The notes: generated by a model not told the origin, from the sequence alone. 64,000 nucleotides of DNA from Polyangia bacterium (GCA_030427835.1 JAUICN010000009.1:1-64000); one strand, 5' to 3'; counted from the first letter of the stretch, positions 41,671 to 51,151 are shown. Program-made: numbers and translations.

Positions 41671-42645
41671 CTACATGCACTGGTACGCGGTGAGGTCCCG
41701 CTGCGTTACCGCGAGCACAAAGTGGGTTCCTGCGGGGTCACGGTAGGGGTAGAGATCGTACACTTGGCCGGCCGAGAAATTCAGCAAGCAGGTGTGATCC
41801 GTGGCGTCCAATACGCCGTCGTGGTTGTGATCCAGAATGAATCCCCAACGGCTGCCAGGGGGAGCAATGTCATCCGGGGTACCCACTGTGGGCACCTCGT
41901 CACCGCGCATGGTGGTGCGTGAGCTTCCAAGTAGATCGCCAAGGGTGCCCATGCCGTTGGTGTACCAGAGCCCAAGGGCGCCATTTTGACCTCCGGTCCA
42001 GTTACCAAGCCCGGGGGCCGCGTAGATGGCCCGGAGAGATGCATCGGCACTGGTGCGGTCGTTCCATTCTTCGGTCACGTACTGAAACGCAATCCCGTTG
42101 GGTTGGAGAATGGAATTGATGTCTCCGTACACCACCAGTGTGTTTTCGGTGTTGGCGTCGATTTGAAGAGAGGTGCTACCGAGGGCACCCGAAGCGTTGG
42201 TGACGTTGAGGTTGTGGTCGCCCGCGTTTACCACCGCGTAGTCGCTTATTTTCTGGGGTCCGATCCCCTGGAAAGCGGTGGGGTTGGTCCCTGCGATGTT
42301 GGCGGAGATACTCATACCCGCGCCGTGAAGAAGATGGAGAATGCGCAGCTTGGCGAGCTGGGGCACGACGATGGCGGAGTCGTTCATTCCGGTGTCGGTT
42401 ATTCCTGTGTCGGTGCTGGAGTCGATGACGCCGCCCTCCAGGTGAACCTCGCCGGAATCGGGTGGGCCTCCGTCCTGGGAGGCGTCTGCCGTGTGGGCGT
42501 CGACCCCTGCGTCCAGTGTCTGCCCCTTGTCCGAGGATCCACCGCACGCGGCCACGCCAGCGGCGAATAGGGAGGCCCCAAGGAGGGTGCAACCCGCCCG
42601 GAAGAACGTTGAAATGCTGGGTTTACGGCTGGATAAGTAAGTCAT
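41671..42645 (-). CDS. DUF4397-like lipoprotein with DAG linker
   Basis: A 324-residue lipoprotein (lipobox GVAAC). ATG 42645 is chosen because GGAG lies 7 bases upstream, better than ATG 42657 or 42693. The linker is Asp/Gly/Ala/Thr-rich (LDAGVDAHTADASQDGG, STDTGITDTGMNDS). The domain AKLRILHLLHGAGMSISANI ... DYAVVNAGDHNLNVTNASGA ... NTLVVYGDI resembles DUF4397, an Ig-like surface domain. A DHNHDGVLDATD calcium-type loop occurs near the end. Function unknown. Confidence 0.82.
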   Translation of the reverse strand: MTYLSSRKPSISTFFRAGCTLLGASLFAAGVAACGGSSDKGQTLDAGVDAHTADASQDGGPPDSGEVHLEGGVIDSSTDTGITDTGMNDSAIVVPQLAKLRILHLLHGAGMSISANIAGTNPTAFQGIGPQKISDYAVVNAGDHNLNVTNASGALGSTSLQIDANTENTLVVYGDINSILQPNGIAFQYVTEEWNDRTSADASLRAIYAAPGLGNWTGGQNGALGLWYTNGMGTLGDLLGSSRTTMRGDEVPTVGTPDDIAPPGSRWGFILDHNHDGVLDATDHTCLLNFSAGQVYDLYPYRDPAGTHFVLAVTQRDLTAYQCM

Positions 42646-42858
42646 TGAACGCTCCATTTGCGGAAAAACTAGCTGAATCCTGGGGTGACTCAAGTGGACC
42701 TGAAATTCTGCTTTTTATCTGTGCGGCAGAATTTTATTTTACGCACGCTTGACCTGGGTTCGGCTCGGTGGAGCGTCCCCGCCTGTGTGATTCTTTCCCC
42801 AGGCTTTTTGGGGCAGGTTTTTTTAGGCTGGAGTGCGGGTTTCGGTCACACTGGGCGG

Positions 42859-44094
42859 ATGGCCCATTTGCCCCCAGTGGAACGGATGCTTTCGGAGCTT
42901 GTGGCGGTGCCGTCGGTGAGCAGTGTGGACGCGCGCCTGGATCAATCGAACCGCGGTGTGGTGGATCGGTTGGCGGGTTGGTCTGAAACGCTTGGGGCGC
43001 GTGTGACGGTTGAAAAGGTCACGGGCCCGTTGGCAGCCGGTCGTGCGGACATGTGGAACCTGATGGCCTCCTGGGGGCCGGACATGCCGGGCAGGGGGTT
43101 GGTGTTGTCGGGGCACACGGACACGGTGCCCTTTGACGACCGGCCTGCAGCCCAGGGTGGTTGGAAAAGCGATCCGTTTGCGGTGACCCCAGTCCAGGAC
43201 GGGGCCGCACTTGCTGGCTTGGGAACCGCGGACATGAAAGGTTTCTTTGGGGTGGCGCTGGATGTGATGTCCAGGGTTTCAGCCGATCGATTGCGACAAC
43301 CCGTGACCTTGCTTGCCACGGCCGACGAGGAGTCCTCCATGGCGGGGGCCCGTGCCCTGATGGATGGGGGGTTGCCCCTGGGAGATTGGGTGGTGGTGGG
43401 GGAACCCACGGGGCTTGTGCCCATTCACAAGCACAAGGGCATTGTGAAGGACCGCATTGTGCTTCGGGGCAGCTCTGGCCACAGCAGCGATCCACGCCTG
43501 GGCCGTAGTGCCCTTGAGGGCATGCGAGAGGTGCTCAACGGGATCGATGCGTTTCGTACTGAAATCCAGGCAAAGTTTCGGGACGTGGATTTTGATCCCC
43601 CGGAGCCCACCGTGAACCTGGGGACGATTCATGGCGGGGATGCCCCCAATCGGATCTGCGCCGAGTGTGAACTGAAAATTGACATACGGTTGGTGCCCGG
43701 CATGGACTCGGAGGCCATGCGCCAGGACCTGCGGGGCCGAATTGCCGCCATTGCAGGCAGGCTTGGCCTGGAGGTGGAGTTCCATGAGATTTTTGTGGAA
43801 CCTCCCTTTGCGGCCAAGGTGAACTCGCCTCTTGTTTCCACGGCTGCTTCCCTGAGTGGTGCTGAGCCTGCCTGTGTGTGTTTTGGAACAGAAGCCCCAT
43901 TTTTTCGTGCCATGGACATGGACGTGGTGATCTGGGGGCCGGGGGATATTCGTGTGGCCCACCGGGTGGATGAGTTTGTGGAGCGGGCAACCCTATCGCG
44001 GGCGGGTGAGTTGCTGGGCGGTTTGCTGCATCGTTTTTGTGTGGAGGAGCAACCCGTGGAAACTGCACGACAGGTATTGGGAGGGCAACCATGA
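42859..44094 (+). CDS. argE: acetylornithine deacetylase
   Basis: A 411-residue M20 zinc hydrolase removing the acetyl group from N-acetylornithine in linear arginine synthesis. Signature segments: VAVPSVSS at the N-terminus, LVLSGHTDTVPFD (first metal ligand), GLGTADMKGFFGV, LLATADEESSMAGARALM, VVGEPTGLVPIHKHKG, SGHSSDP and TVNLGTIHGGDAPNRICAECEL, then a conserved His in VIWGPGDIRVAHRVDEFV. ATG 42859 gives the normal start. The stop overlaps argA (ATGA), a natural pairing since the acetyl group recycles. Confidence 0.95.
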   Translation: MAHLPPVERMLSELVAVPSVSSVDARLDQSNRGVVDRLAGWSETLGARVTVEKVTGPLAAGRADMWNLMASWGPDMPGRGLVLSGHTDTVPFDDRPAAQGGWKSDPFAVTPVQDGAALAGLGTADMKGFFGVALDVMSRVSADRLRQPVTLLATADEESSMAGARALMDGGLPLGDWVVVGEPTGLVPIHKHKGIVKDRIVLRGSSGHSSDPRLGRSALEGMREVLNGIDAFRTEIQAKFRDVDFDPPEPTVNLGTIHGGDAPNRICAECELKIDIRLVPGMDSEAMRQDLRGRIAAIAGRLGLEVEFHEIFVEPPFAAKVNSPLVSTAASLSGAEPACVCFGTEAPFFRAMDMDVVIWGPGDIRVAHRVDEFVERATLSRAGELLGGLLHRFCVEEQPVETARQVLGGQP

Positions 44095-45437
44095 CGGAAA
44101 GCCTGGTTTCGGACCCCAAACGGTTTGCGTCGCTTTTTCGGGTGGCCGCACCCTACTTGCACGCCCACCGCGGCCGCACGTTTGTGTTGCATGTGTCCGG
44201 GGAGTGCGTGGCTTCGGATGGCTTTGGGGCGATTGCCCAGGACCTGGCCATTCTTTCGACGCTGGGGATTCGGCTTGTGTTGGTGCACGGTGCGCGACCC
44301 CAGATTCACGCACGTCTTGTGCAGGCGGGGGTGAACTCGGAGGTGCACGGCGCGCGACGGGTGACCACGCTGGAGGAGTTGCGCCTTGTGTTGGAGGCGG
44401 TGGGGGCGGTGCGCACCCAGGTGGAGTCGGTGCTTTCCATGGGTGCGGCCAATACGCCCATGGCCGGGGCGCGACTTCGGGTGGCCGGAGGCAACTTTGT
44501 GGTGGCCCAACCAGTGGGCATTATTGATGGCGTGGATCACGGTGCCACGGGCGAAGTGCGGCGCGTGGACCGGGAGGGCATTGTGCAGCAGCTGGATCAG
44601 GGGTCGGTGGTGTTGTTGTCCTCTGTGGGCTTTTCCCTGACCGGCGATGTGTTCAACGTGAGCTCTGTGGAGGTGGCTTCCGCTGTTGCGCGCGGGCTGG
44701 GCGCCGACAAACTCATGTTCCTTGGGGAAACCGAGCACGTGGCCCATGTGGAAACCGTGTTGGGGCATGCATTGCCCCACGAGATGACGCCGGAGGAGGC
44801 GTTGGAACTCTCCCAGGCGCTTCCCGCTGAAGCTTCCGAGGTGGTGTCCATGCTGATGTGTGCCGCAAAGGTGTGTGACCAGGGGGTTCCCCGTGTGCAT
44901 TTGGTGGATCGGCAGGTGGACGGCAGTTTGCTGTTCGAACTGTTTACCCGGGACGGAATGGCACTGATGGTGAGTACGGATCCGTTTGAGGGTATTCGCC
45001 CGGCGACCCTGGAAGATGTGGGCCCTGTTCTCGAGTTGCTTGCGCCCCTGGCGGAGCGGGGGGTCCTGGTGCGTCGACCCCGGGAGATCCTGGAAACGGA
45101 AATCGGCCAGTTTGCGGTGGTGGAGCGGGATCGAACGATTTTGGGCTGTGCGGCCCTCCGGTGGGCTGAAGTGGATGGCGTAAAGGTGGCGGAGATCTAT
45201 TCCGTTGCGGTGGATCCCGCGGATCGGGGAGCCGGGCGTGGGTCTAAGTTGCTTGCCTGGGCGGAACAGCGGGCCCGGGAGGGCGGGGCCCACCGGTTGT
45301 TTGCCCGAAGTACACAGACGTTGCAGTGGTTTCGGGATCACGGGTTTGGCCGGGTGACGGTGGAGGCCTTGCCCGGATCCTGGGTGGCCCTGGCGGATCC
45401 GGAACGGAATTCTGCGGTGTTGGCGAAGGATCTGTAG
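44091..45437 (+). CDS. argA: N-acetylglutamate synthase
   Basis: A 448-residue enzyme (E. coli ArgA is 443) making N-acetylglutamate from acetyl-CoA and glutamate. An amino-acid-kinase-like domain (FVLHVSGECVASDGFGAIAQDL, RLVLVHGARPQIHARL, GGNFVVAQPVGIIDGVDHG) is followed by a GNAT acetyltransferase domain (IRPATLEDVGPVLELLAPLA ... EIYSVAVDPADRGAGRGSKLL). The ATG overlaps the argE stop and has GGGAGGG 7 bases upstream. Likely feedback-regulated by arginine through the kinase-like domain. Confidence 0.95.
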   Translation: MTESLVSDPKRFASLFRVAAPYLHAHRGRTFVLHVSGECVASDGFGAIAQDLAILSTLGIRLVLVHGARPQIHARLVQAGVNSEVHGARRVTTLEELRLVLEAVGAVRTQVESVLSMGAANTPMAGARLRVAGGNFVVAQPVGIIDGVDHGATGEVRRVDREGIVQQLDQGSVVLLSSVGFSLTGDVFNVSSVEVASAVARGLGADKLMFLGETEHVAHVETVLGHALPHEMTPEEALELSQALPAEASEVVSMLMCAAKVCDQGVPRVHLVDRQVDGSLLFELFTRDGMALMVSTDPFEGIRPATLEDVGPVLELLAPLAERGVLVRRPREILETEIGQFAVVERDRTILGCAALRWAEVDGVKVAEIYSVAVDPADRGAGRGSKLLAWAEQRAREGGAHRLFARSTQTLQWFRDHGFGRVTVEALPGSWVALADPERNSAVLAKDL

Positions 45438-45508
45438 ATCTGGCGTTTTCTGCGGTGTTTCCCTGTTGGGGGGAACGTGAGCGCTTGCCCAGGGGTGGGG
45501 AGTCGCCC

Positions 45509-47365
45509 ATGGTCGCCGGTGCTGTGAAACACATGGAACTGGATACGGTGCTCGGCAACTTCGAGCGGGTGGCGGAGCGTTACAATCACGGGCTGACGTT
45601 CGTGAAAGACGGTTCTCGCAAGGATGGGGATCGGGAGGTAACGGTTTCCTACCCTGAGTTGCTTACCCGTGGGCAAGGGGTGGCTGCGGCGTTCCAGGCC
45701 CGTGGGCTCAGGGCGGGGGATCGGGTGGCCGTGGTGTTGCCGGATCCCGAGGCGTTTGTGACCACCTTTGTGGGCCTGTTGTGTGCCGGTGCGGTGCCGG
45801 TGCCCATGTACCCGCCGCTGGGTGTGGGGCAGCTGTCGGGGTATTTGGAGCACGCGCGGCACATCGTGGGTACGGCCCATTGCACCTATTTGGTGACTAC
45901 CTCAGACATCCGTGCGGTATTGGGTACGCTGGGTACTTCGGTGCCGGGGCTCAGGGGTTTGCTTACGGTGGAAGAGTTGCGTGCGGGCATTGACGCATCG
46001 GCCTATGTGCGGCCGGATGTTGCCGCCGACGACACGTGCTTCATTCAGTTTACTTCGGGGTCGACCGCAAACCCGAAAGGCGTGGAGGTAACCCAGGGGA
46101 ACCTGGTGCACAATGGGCGGGCCATTCAACTGGAGGGGCTGAATGTGGATCCCGACGTGGATCGGGGGGTGAGCTGGTTGCCGTTGTTTCACGACATGGG
46201 TCTCATTGGCTTTTTGCTGTCGCCGATTCAGCTCGGTATCCCGGTGACGTTGATGTCGCCCATGCGGTTTCTAAGGCGCCCCATGACGTGGCTTGAAACG
46301 ATTACCAAGCACCAGGCGACCATGACCTACGGGCCCAATTTTGCGTACGGTCTTGCGGCCAAACGGGCCCGGGAAAAGGATATTGAGTCTCTTGACCTGT
46401 CACGCCTGCGCGGTGCCGGTTGCGGGGCAGAACCTATTCAGGCCAATACCCTACGCCGCTTTGCCCAGGTGTTTGGCCCCTGTGGCTTCGATGAGAAAGC
46501 GTTTGTGTGTAGCTACGGCATGGCGGAAAGCACGCTTGCGATTTCCTTTGCCTGGGGGATCCCCACCGACACGGTGGAATCTGAATCCCTGTGGTCCGAG
46601 GGCGTGGCCAAACCGGTCACCGTTGCGGATGCGGAGGTCGCTTTAGAATCTGCTGAATCGTCTGGCGAGTCTTCTGCCGGTTTGCCGCCAGGAGTGCTTG
46701 AGATCGTGGGGTGTGGGGGTGCGTTTAAGCATCACGAGATTCGCATCGTCGGGGGCGGTGGCGAAGGCGTTGAGGTGGGCGAGCGGCAGGTGGGTGAGAT
46801 CCAAGTGCGGGGGCCCAGCGTCATGGCGGGCTATTTTGAGCTCCCGGACAAAACTGCGGAAACCGTGCTTGAGGGAGGGTGGCTGCGTTCGGGAGATCTT
46901 GGGTACATGGCGGATGGAAACTTGTTCATCTGCGGCCGCGCCAAGGACGTGATCATCCTGCACGGTAAGAACTACTATCCCCAGGATCTGGAGTGGGCGG
47001 CCAATCAGGTGCCTCGGGTTCGAACGGGCAATGTGGTGGTGTTTTCTGCCCACAAGCCTAACCTGGATCGGGAGGCTGTGGTGGTGGTGGCGGAGACCCG
47101 GGAGTCCGACGACAGGGACGGCATTGCAAGCGAGATTCGGCAGACCATCCAGAGTCAGGTGGGATTGACCGTGGACGACGTGACGCTCGTGGAGGCAGGG
47201 GTACTGCCCAAAACCTCGAGCGGAAAGGTACAGCGGCGTAGGACTCGAGCCCTTTGGGAAGAGGGGGGGCTCCATCGTTCCCAGGGGGATGGAAAACTCA
47301 AAGTTGCGGCCCAACTGGTGGAGTCCCAACTGGCCCACCTGAAACTCCGTATTTTTGGGCGTTAG
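45509..47365 (+). CDS. fatty acyl-AMP ligase (FAAL)
   Basis: A 618-residue adenylate-forming enzyme. The core motif FTSGSTANPKGVEVTQGNLV, the WLPLFHDMGLIGFLLSPI segment, CSYGMAEST and RSGDLGYMADGNLFICGRAKD are present; the length and the loop after the A5 motif suit a fatty acyl-AMP ligase rather than an acyl-CoA synthetase. ATG 45509 has AGGGGTGGGGAG ahead. No adjacent acyl-carrier protein or polyketide gene is seen, so the acyl acceptor is unknown. 71 bp after argA, possibly cotranscribed. Confidence 0.92.
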   Translation: MVAGAVKHMELDTVLGNFERVAERYNHGLTFVKDGSRKDGDREVTVSYPELLTRGQGVAAAFQARGLRAGDRVAVVLPDPEAFVTTFVGLLCAGAVPVPMYPPLGVGQLSGYLEHARHIVGTAHCTYLVTTSDIRAVLGTLGTSVPGLRGLLTVEELRAGIDASAYVRPDVAADDTCFIQFTSGSTANPKGVEVTQGNLVHNGRAIQLEGLNVDPDVDRGVSWLPLFHDMGLIGFLLSPIQLGIPVTLMSPMRFLRRPMTWLETITKHQATMTYGPNFAYGLAAKRAREKDIESLDLSRLRGAGCGAEPIQANTLRRFAQVFGPCGFDEKAFVCSYGMAESTLAISFAWGIPTDTVESESLWSEGVAKPVTVADAEVALESAESSGESSAGLPPGVLEIVGCGGAFKHHEIRIVGGGGEGVEVGERQVGEIQVRGPSVMAGYFELPDKTAETVLEGGWLRSGDLGYMADGNLFICGRAKDVIILHGKNYYPQDLEWAANQVPRVRTGNVVVFSAHKPNLDREAVVVVAETRESDDRDGIASEIRQTIQSQVGLTVDDVTLVEAGVLPKTSSGKVQRRRTRALWEEGGLHRSQGDGKLKVAAQLVESQLAHLKLRIFGR

Positions 47366-47443
47366 TTGTCCTACTCCATGGGGTAAGCGTCTGCCGCTGA
47401 GCCCCTGGCCGTGGGTCAGTGCCAGTGCTAGGTGTAGGGGCTT

Positions 47444-49900
47444 ATGAGCACTCGCCACCATGTGTCCACAGTGGATTCTGCCCCAGCGAAGGGCATCGAC
47501 GTGGATCAGGTTGTTCAGGAAGAAGAGAAGGTGCTCGCCCGGGTGCTGCGAACCGTGGACTCCAAGCGACTTGAGACCGTGAAGGTTCGGCAGAACTACG
47601 ATTCCCAACTCATCGCCTTGCGCGATCAGATCAACGAGGCGCGGATTGAGGATGTGCCCCCGCTCATCGAGGAAATGGAGCGGCTCCAGGCCGTTGCGAG
47701 TCGCCGGGAGCAGGTGGTGGACGGCTGGGTCGACGGTGCTTCTCCCTATTTTGGTCGCATGGTGCTCGAAGAAAACGATCGACGTCGAGAAGTGCTCATT
47801 GGCAGGAGCACGTTTCTGGATTCCCGTACGGGCGTGCGCATTGTGGACTGGCGTGATGCGCCGGTGAGCCGCCTCTACTACCGCTTTGAAGAGGGCGATG
47901 ATTACGAAGAAGAGTTTGGTGGGCGCGAGGTGGAAGGGGAAATCCTTGTGCGTCGTAACCTCACTATTGCGGAGTCGGAACTTCGACGCATTTCCACCCC
48001 CCAGGGGCAACTGCTGAAGTCATCCAAGGGATGGCGTGCCCTGGATCAGGACGCGTCTCGCCTTACTGGCGGGCAGGGGTCTGCCATGCGCGCGGAAAGC
48101 CATCATCGGCCGCAAAACTATTCGCACCATTCGGATCGGTCGGGTTCGGGGGATCGACATCAACGTCAGGGGCGTTTGGGGATTGGCCATGATGGGGGCG
48201 GCCGTGAGGAGAAGTTTCTTCCCGAGATTGCGGCACTCATCGACCCACGCCAGTTTGAGCTGATCACCGCACGTGACTCGGGGCTTGTGGTGATCCAGGG
48301 CGGGGCTGGTAGCGGAAAGACCACCATCGGTTTGCACCGCATGGCCTATCTGGCCTACCAGGATCGTCGCAGGTTCACTTCGGATCGCATGTTGGTCATG
48401 GTGTTTAACGACGCCCTCGCTCGGTACATCTCTCGGGTGCTCCCTGCACTTGGGGTGGCCGGGGTTATGGTCACCACGTTTGCCCGTTGGGCCCACCGTC
48501 TCCGTGTGTCCCATGTTCCGAATCTTCCCACCACCTACGAGGAAGATACGCCGGTGACGGTGACGCGGATGAAGAAAAGCCCGGCCATGCTTCGGTTGGT
48601 GGATGCCTATGTCCGCCAAATGGAAGCCCGGGTGCGTGTTTGGTTGGAAGAAGCCTGTGCCAGTGTGTCTGGGGGGGAAACGTCCGCCCGTGCAGTGCTT
48701 GAGCATTGGGACAAGAACGCCGGGGCACCGCTTGGGATCCAGTTGTACCGCCTGTCCCAATGGATGGGCTCCGATGCATCCCGCAGCCAAGTTGGCGGCG
48801 CCCACAAACTTGCGGTGCAGCGTGCCCTGGAAAAGGGCCGCGCGTTGACTACTGACCTTGTGGGGACCTGGGCGGAGTTGTTGACCGATCGCGGCCAGTT
48901 GGAGCAGGTGTTTTCAAAACACCTTCCAAACGAGTTTAGCCAAGCCGAGTTTGATGAGTTCCATCGTTGGTGTGTGCGGCGATGCGCGGAGGTGACCGCA
49001 TTCCACGAGTACACCACCACCGGTGAGGAAGAGAACGCCGAGGAGGATGAATCCCTGGAGGGGGTGGATGGCGTTTCGGAACGGCCGGTGGCCATGCTTG
49101 ACCCTGAGGACGACACGTTGCTGCTTCGTTTGGTGCAAGCGTTGCAGGGGCAGTTGCGTCGTCGCAAGGAGCCGCTGTCCTATGAGCACGTGTTTGTGGA
49201 TGAGGCCCAGGACATGAGCCCCATGGAGCTTGGAGTGGTGTTGGGTACGGCGTCTAAGCGGCAGAGCATTACCCTGGCGGGCGATGTGGCCCAGCGGTTG
49301 CACATGGACAATGGGTTTTCGGATTGGAATACCGTGCTCAAGGATCTGGGGCTGGATCATGTTCAGGTGGAGCCCCTGAAGCTGACCTATCGGTCTACGG
49401 CGGAGATCATCGAGTTCTCCAACGACGTGCTGGGTCCCTTGCAAAATGAACATCCCGGGGAGGCCACCCGGCATGGGGCGCCCGTGGAGCTGTTTCAGTT
49501 CACCCACAATGGGGAGGCGGTGGCGTTTTTGGGCGAAGCCCTTCGTGCCCTGGTGCAGGCGGAGCCCCTGGCGTCCGTTGCGGTGGTCTCTCGCTATTCG
49601 GAACAGGCGGATACGTATTTTGCCGGCCTACGCAACGCCGAGGTGCCGAACCTTCGTCGGGTCGCCGATCAGGACTTTAAGTTCAAGCCGGGTGTGGATG
49701 TGACGGACGTGCGCCAGGTGAAGGGCCTGGAGTTTGACTACGTGGTGCTCGTAGAAGTGTCCGAGGCTAGCTACCCCGTGCAGGATGAGGCCCGCCACCT
49801 GCTGCACATCGCTGCGACTCGGGCGGCCCACCAGCTGTGGATTTCCTCCACCGGAAAGCCCTCGCCGCTACTGCCCCAAGTTCTTCGTGAGCAGTCGTAG
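47444..49900 (+). CDS. HelD-like UvrD/Rep-family helicase
   Basis: An 818-residue superfamily-1 ATPase. The N-terminal region SPYFGRMVLEENDRRREVLI, VRIVDWRDAPVSRLYYRFEE, EGEILVRRNLTIAESEL matches HelD, the RNA-polymerase recycling factor. Walker A is GGAGSGKTTIGLHR (286-299), Walker B HVFVDEAQDMSP, motif III LAGDVAQRLH, motif IV-VI regions LTYRSTAEIIEFSND and VRQVKGLEFDYVVLVE. A His/Ser/Arg-rich low-complexity insertion (about 217-252) interrupts the domain before Walker A. In Bacillus HelD removes RNA polymerase from nucleic acid; the same role is likely here. Confidence 0.85.
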   Translation: MSTRHHVSTVDSAPAKGIDVDQVVQEEEKVLARVLRTVDSKRLETVKVRQNYDSQLIALRDQINEARIEDVPPLIEEMERLQAVASRREQVVDGWVDGASPYFGRMVLEENDRRREVLIGRSTFLDSRTGVRIVDWRDAPVSRLYYRFEEGDDYEEEFGGREVEGEILVRRNLTIAESELRRISTPQGQLLKSSKGWRALDQDASRLTGGQGSAMRAESHHRPQNYSHHSDRSGSGDRHQRQGRLGIGHDGGGREEKFLPEIAALIDPRQFELITARDSGLVVIQGGAGSGKTTIGLHRMAYLAYQDRRRFTSDRMLVMVFNDALARYISRVLPALGVAGVMVTTFARWAHRLRVSHVPNLPTTYEEDTPVTVTRMKKSPAMLRLVDAYVRQMEARVRVWLEEACASVSGGETSARAVLEHWDKNAGAPLGIQLYRLSQWMGSDASRSQVGGAHKLAVQRALEKGRALTTDLVGTWAELLTDRGQLEQVFSKHLPNEFSQAEFDEFHRWCVRRCAEVTAFHEYTTTGEEENAEEDESLEGVDGVSERPVAMLDPEDDTLLLRLVQALQGQLRRRKEPLSYEHVFVDEAQDMSPMELGVVLGTASKRQSITLAGDVAQRLHMDNGFSDWNTVLKDLGLDHVQVEPLKLTYRSTAEIIEFSNDVLGPLQNEHPGEATRHGAPVELFQFTHNGEAVAFLGEALRALVQAEPLASVAVVSRYSEQADTYFAGLRNAEVPNLRRVADQDFKFKPGVDVTDVRQVKGLEFDYVVLVEVSEASYPVQDEARHLLHIAATRAAHQLWISSTGKPSPLLPQVLREQS

Positions 49901-49918
49901 CTCTTCAGAACGGCTAGA

Positions 49919-50019
49919 TTGACCCCTAAGTCAAAATAGCCGCGACCAAATTGACCTCTAGGTCAAAATAGACGCGTCCGAATTGACTTTTGGGTCAAAA
50001 TGGCCGTATTTTGACCTGT
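49919..50019. promoter_or_regulatory. array of 32-bp-spaced palindromes ahead of a COG1373 ATPase
   Basis: Three palindromes of the form TTGAC-N6-GTCAA start at 49919, 49951 and 49983, exactly 32 bp (about three helical turns) apart: TTGACCCCTAAGTCAA, TTGACCTCTAGGTCAA, TTGACTTTTGGGTCAA, each followed by AAAT. A half-site TTGACCTGTG lies at 50011 and overlaps the GTG start at 50018. The fixed spacing puts all sites on one face of the helix. They look like operators, perhaps bound by the gene product itself or a linked repressor. Confidence 0.7.
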
Positions 50020-51151
50020 GCGTTATGTGGAACCTCATATCCTTCGGGATCTGGAAAAGAAGATGGTGTTTTTGGGTGGCCCCAGGCAATCGGGGAAAAC
50101 CACTGTGGTTAAACGGGTTTTGTCACAATCTGCCACAGGAAAGTACTTCAACTGGGACTACGACGAGCACCGCCAGCAAATTCAGAAGAAGGTTTGGGGT
50201 GTCGATGACAAGCTCATCGTTTTTGATGAGCTTCATAAACACCCTCGTTGGAAGAGTTGGTTGAAGGGTGTCTACGACGTTCAGAAGGACCACCATCAGT
50301 TCTTGGTGACAGGGAGTGCGCGGCTTGATGTGTACCGAAAAGGGGGAGACTCCCTGTTTGGTCGTTACCACTACTGGCGTTTGCACCCGTTTACGTTGTC
50401 GGAGCTGCCCAAAGGAATGTCTGGTGAAGATGGATTGAATCGTCTGATGACGGTGGGTGGGTTTCCTGAACCGTTTCTTGACGCTGATGAAAGGCAAGCT
50501 CGTCGGTGGAGGAGGGAACGGTACGAACGGGTACTGCGCGAAGACATTCGTGATTTGGAGAACGTGCGCAATCTACAGACCTTGCGACTGTTTGTGGATC
50601 TGTTGCGCCAAAGGGTAGGTGGTTTGGTGGTGCTCAATAACCTTGCACAGGAGCTGCAGGTGGCTCCCAAGACTCTTAAAAGCTGGCTGGAGTTGCTTGA
50701 ACGGATGTATCTGGTTTTTGTGGTTCGGCCCTGGTCGCGTCAGGTGCCGAGAGCCGTGCTTAAACCTCCAAAAGTATATTTTTTCGACAACATGGATGTG
50801 CTTGGAGACGAAGGTGTGCGTTTTGAAAACCTGGTGGCTACCCATTTGCTCAAGCACATTCAGTTTCTTGAGGATCTTACGGGACACTCCTATCAACTGG
50901 CCTACGTCAGAGATAAGGATGGGAGGGAAGTGGACTTTGTGGTGGTGAGGGACGGACAGGTGGTTGCTTTGGTGGAAGCGAAACTGGGTGATAAGTCTGT
51001 GTCTCGTTCCTTGAGGTACTACGCGGAACGTTTGCAACCTCAGCATGCTGTGCAGGTGGTGTGGGGGTTGAGGGATCCGATCAAGGACGGAAAACTGTCC
51101 GTGTTGCCACCCTTGGACATACTCGGGCGGCACGATTGGCTTAGCCCCTGA
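50018..51151 (+). CDS. AAA ATPase, COG1373 / DUF4143 family
   Basis: A 377-residue ATPase. The N-terminal AAA_14 domain has Walker A FLGGPRQSGKTTVVKR, Walker B LIVFDELHKHPRW and the sensor VTGSARLDVYRKGGDSL; the C-terminal DUF4143 half shows LVVLNNLAQELQVAPKTLKSW, PKVYFFDNMDVLG and the nuclease-like YVRDKDGREVDFVVVRDGQ with EAKLGD. This family (hundreds of paralogues in some genomes) has an unknown role and is often laterally transferred. GTG start at 50018, overlapped by the last repeat of the palindrome array. Confidence 0.92.
   Translation: MRYVEPHILRDLEKKMVFLGGPRQSGKTTVVKRVLSQSATGKYFNWDYDEHRQQIQKKVWGVDDKLIVFDELHKHPRWKSWLKGVYDVQKDHHQFLVTGSARLDVYRKGGDSLFGRYHYWRLHPFTLSELPKGMSGEDGLNRLMTVGGFPEPFLDADERQARRWRRERYERVLREDIRDLENVRNLQTLRLFVDLLRQRVGGLVVLNNLAQELQVAPKTLKSWLELLERMYLVFVVRPWSRQVPRAVLKPPKVYFFDNMDVLGDEGVRFENLVATHLLKHIQFLEDLTGHSYQLAYVRDKDGREVDFVVVRDGQVVALVEAKLGDKSVSRSLRYYAERLQPQHAVQVVWGLRDPIKDGKLSVLPPLDILGRHDWLSP

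Noticed and set aside
43629-45341. Long open frame (570 codons) on the minus strand opposite argE and argA
   Set aside because: It is the antisense shadow of two secure plus-strand genes in high-GC DNA; its translation is His/Arg/Pro-rich and shows no domain.
45326-45508. Longer start of the fatty acyl-AMP ligase
   Set aside because: It overlaps the end of argA by over 100 bases; ATG 45509 has a strong ribosome-binding site and fits the family.
46643-48010. 455-codon minus-strand open frame opposite the FAAL and HelD-like genes
   Set aside because: Same reason: no domain, antisense to conserved motifs such as the ligase RSGDLG region.
49919-50019. CRISPR array at the regularly spaced repeats
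   Set aside because: Units are 16-bp palindromes with 16-bp spacers, only three copies, no cas genes; better explained as operators.
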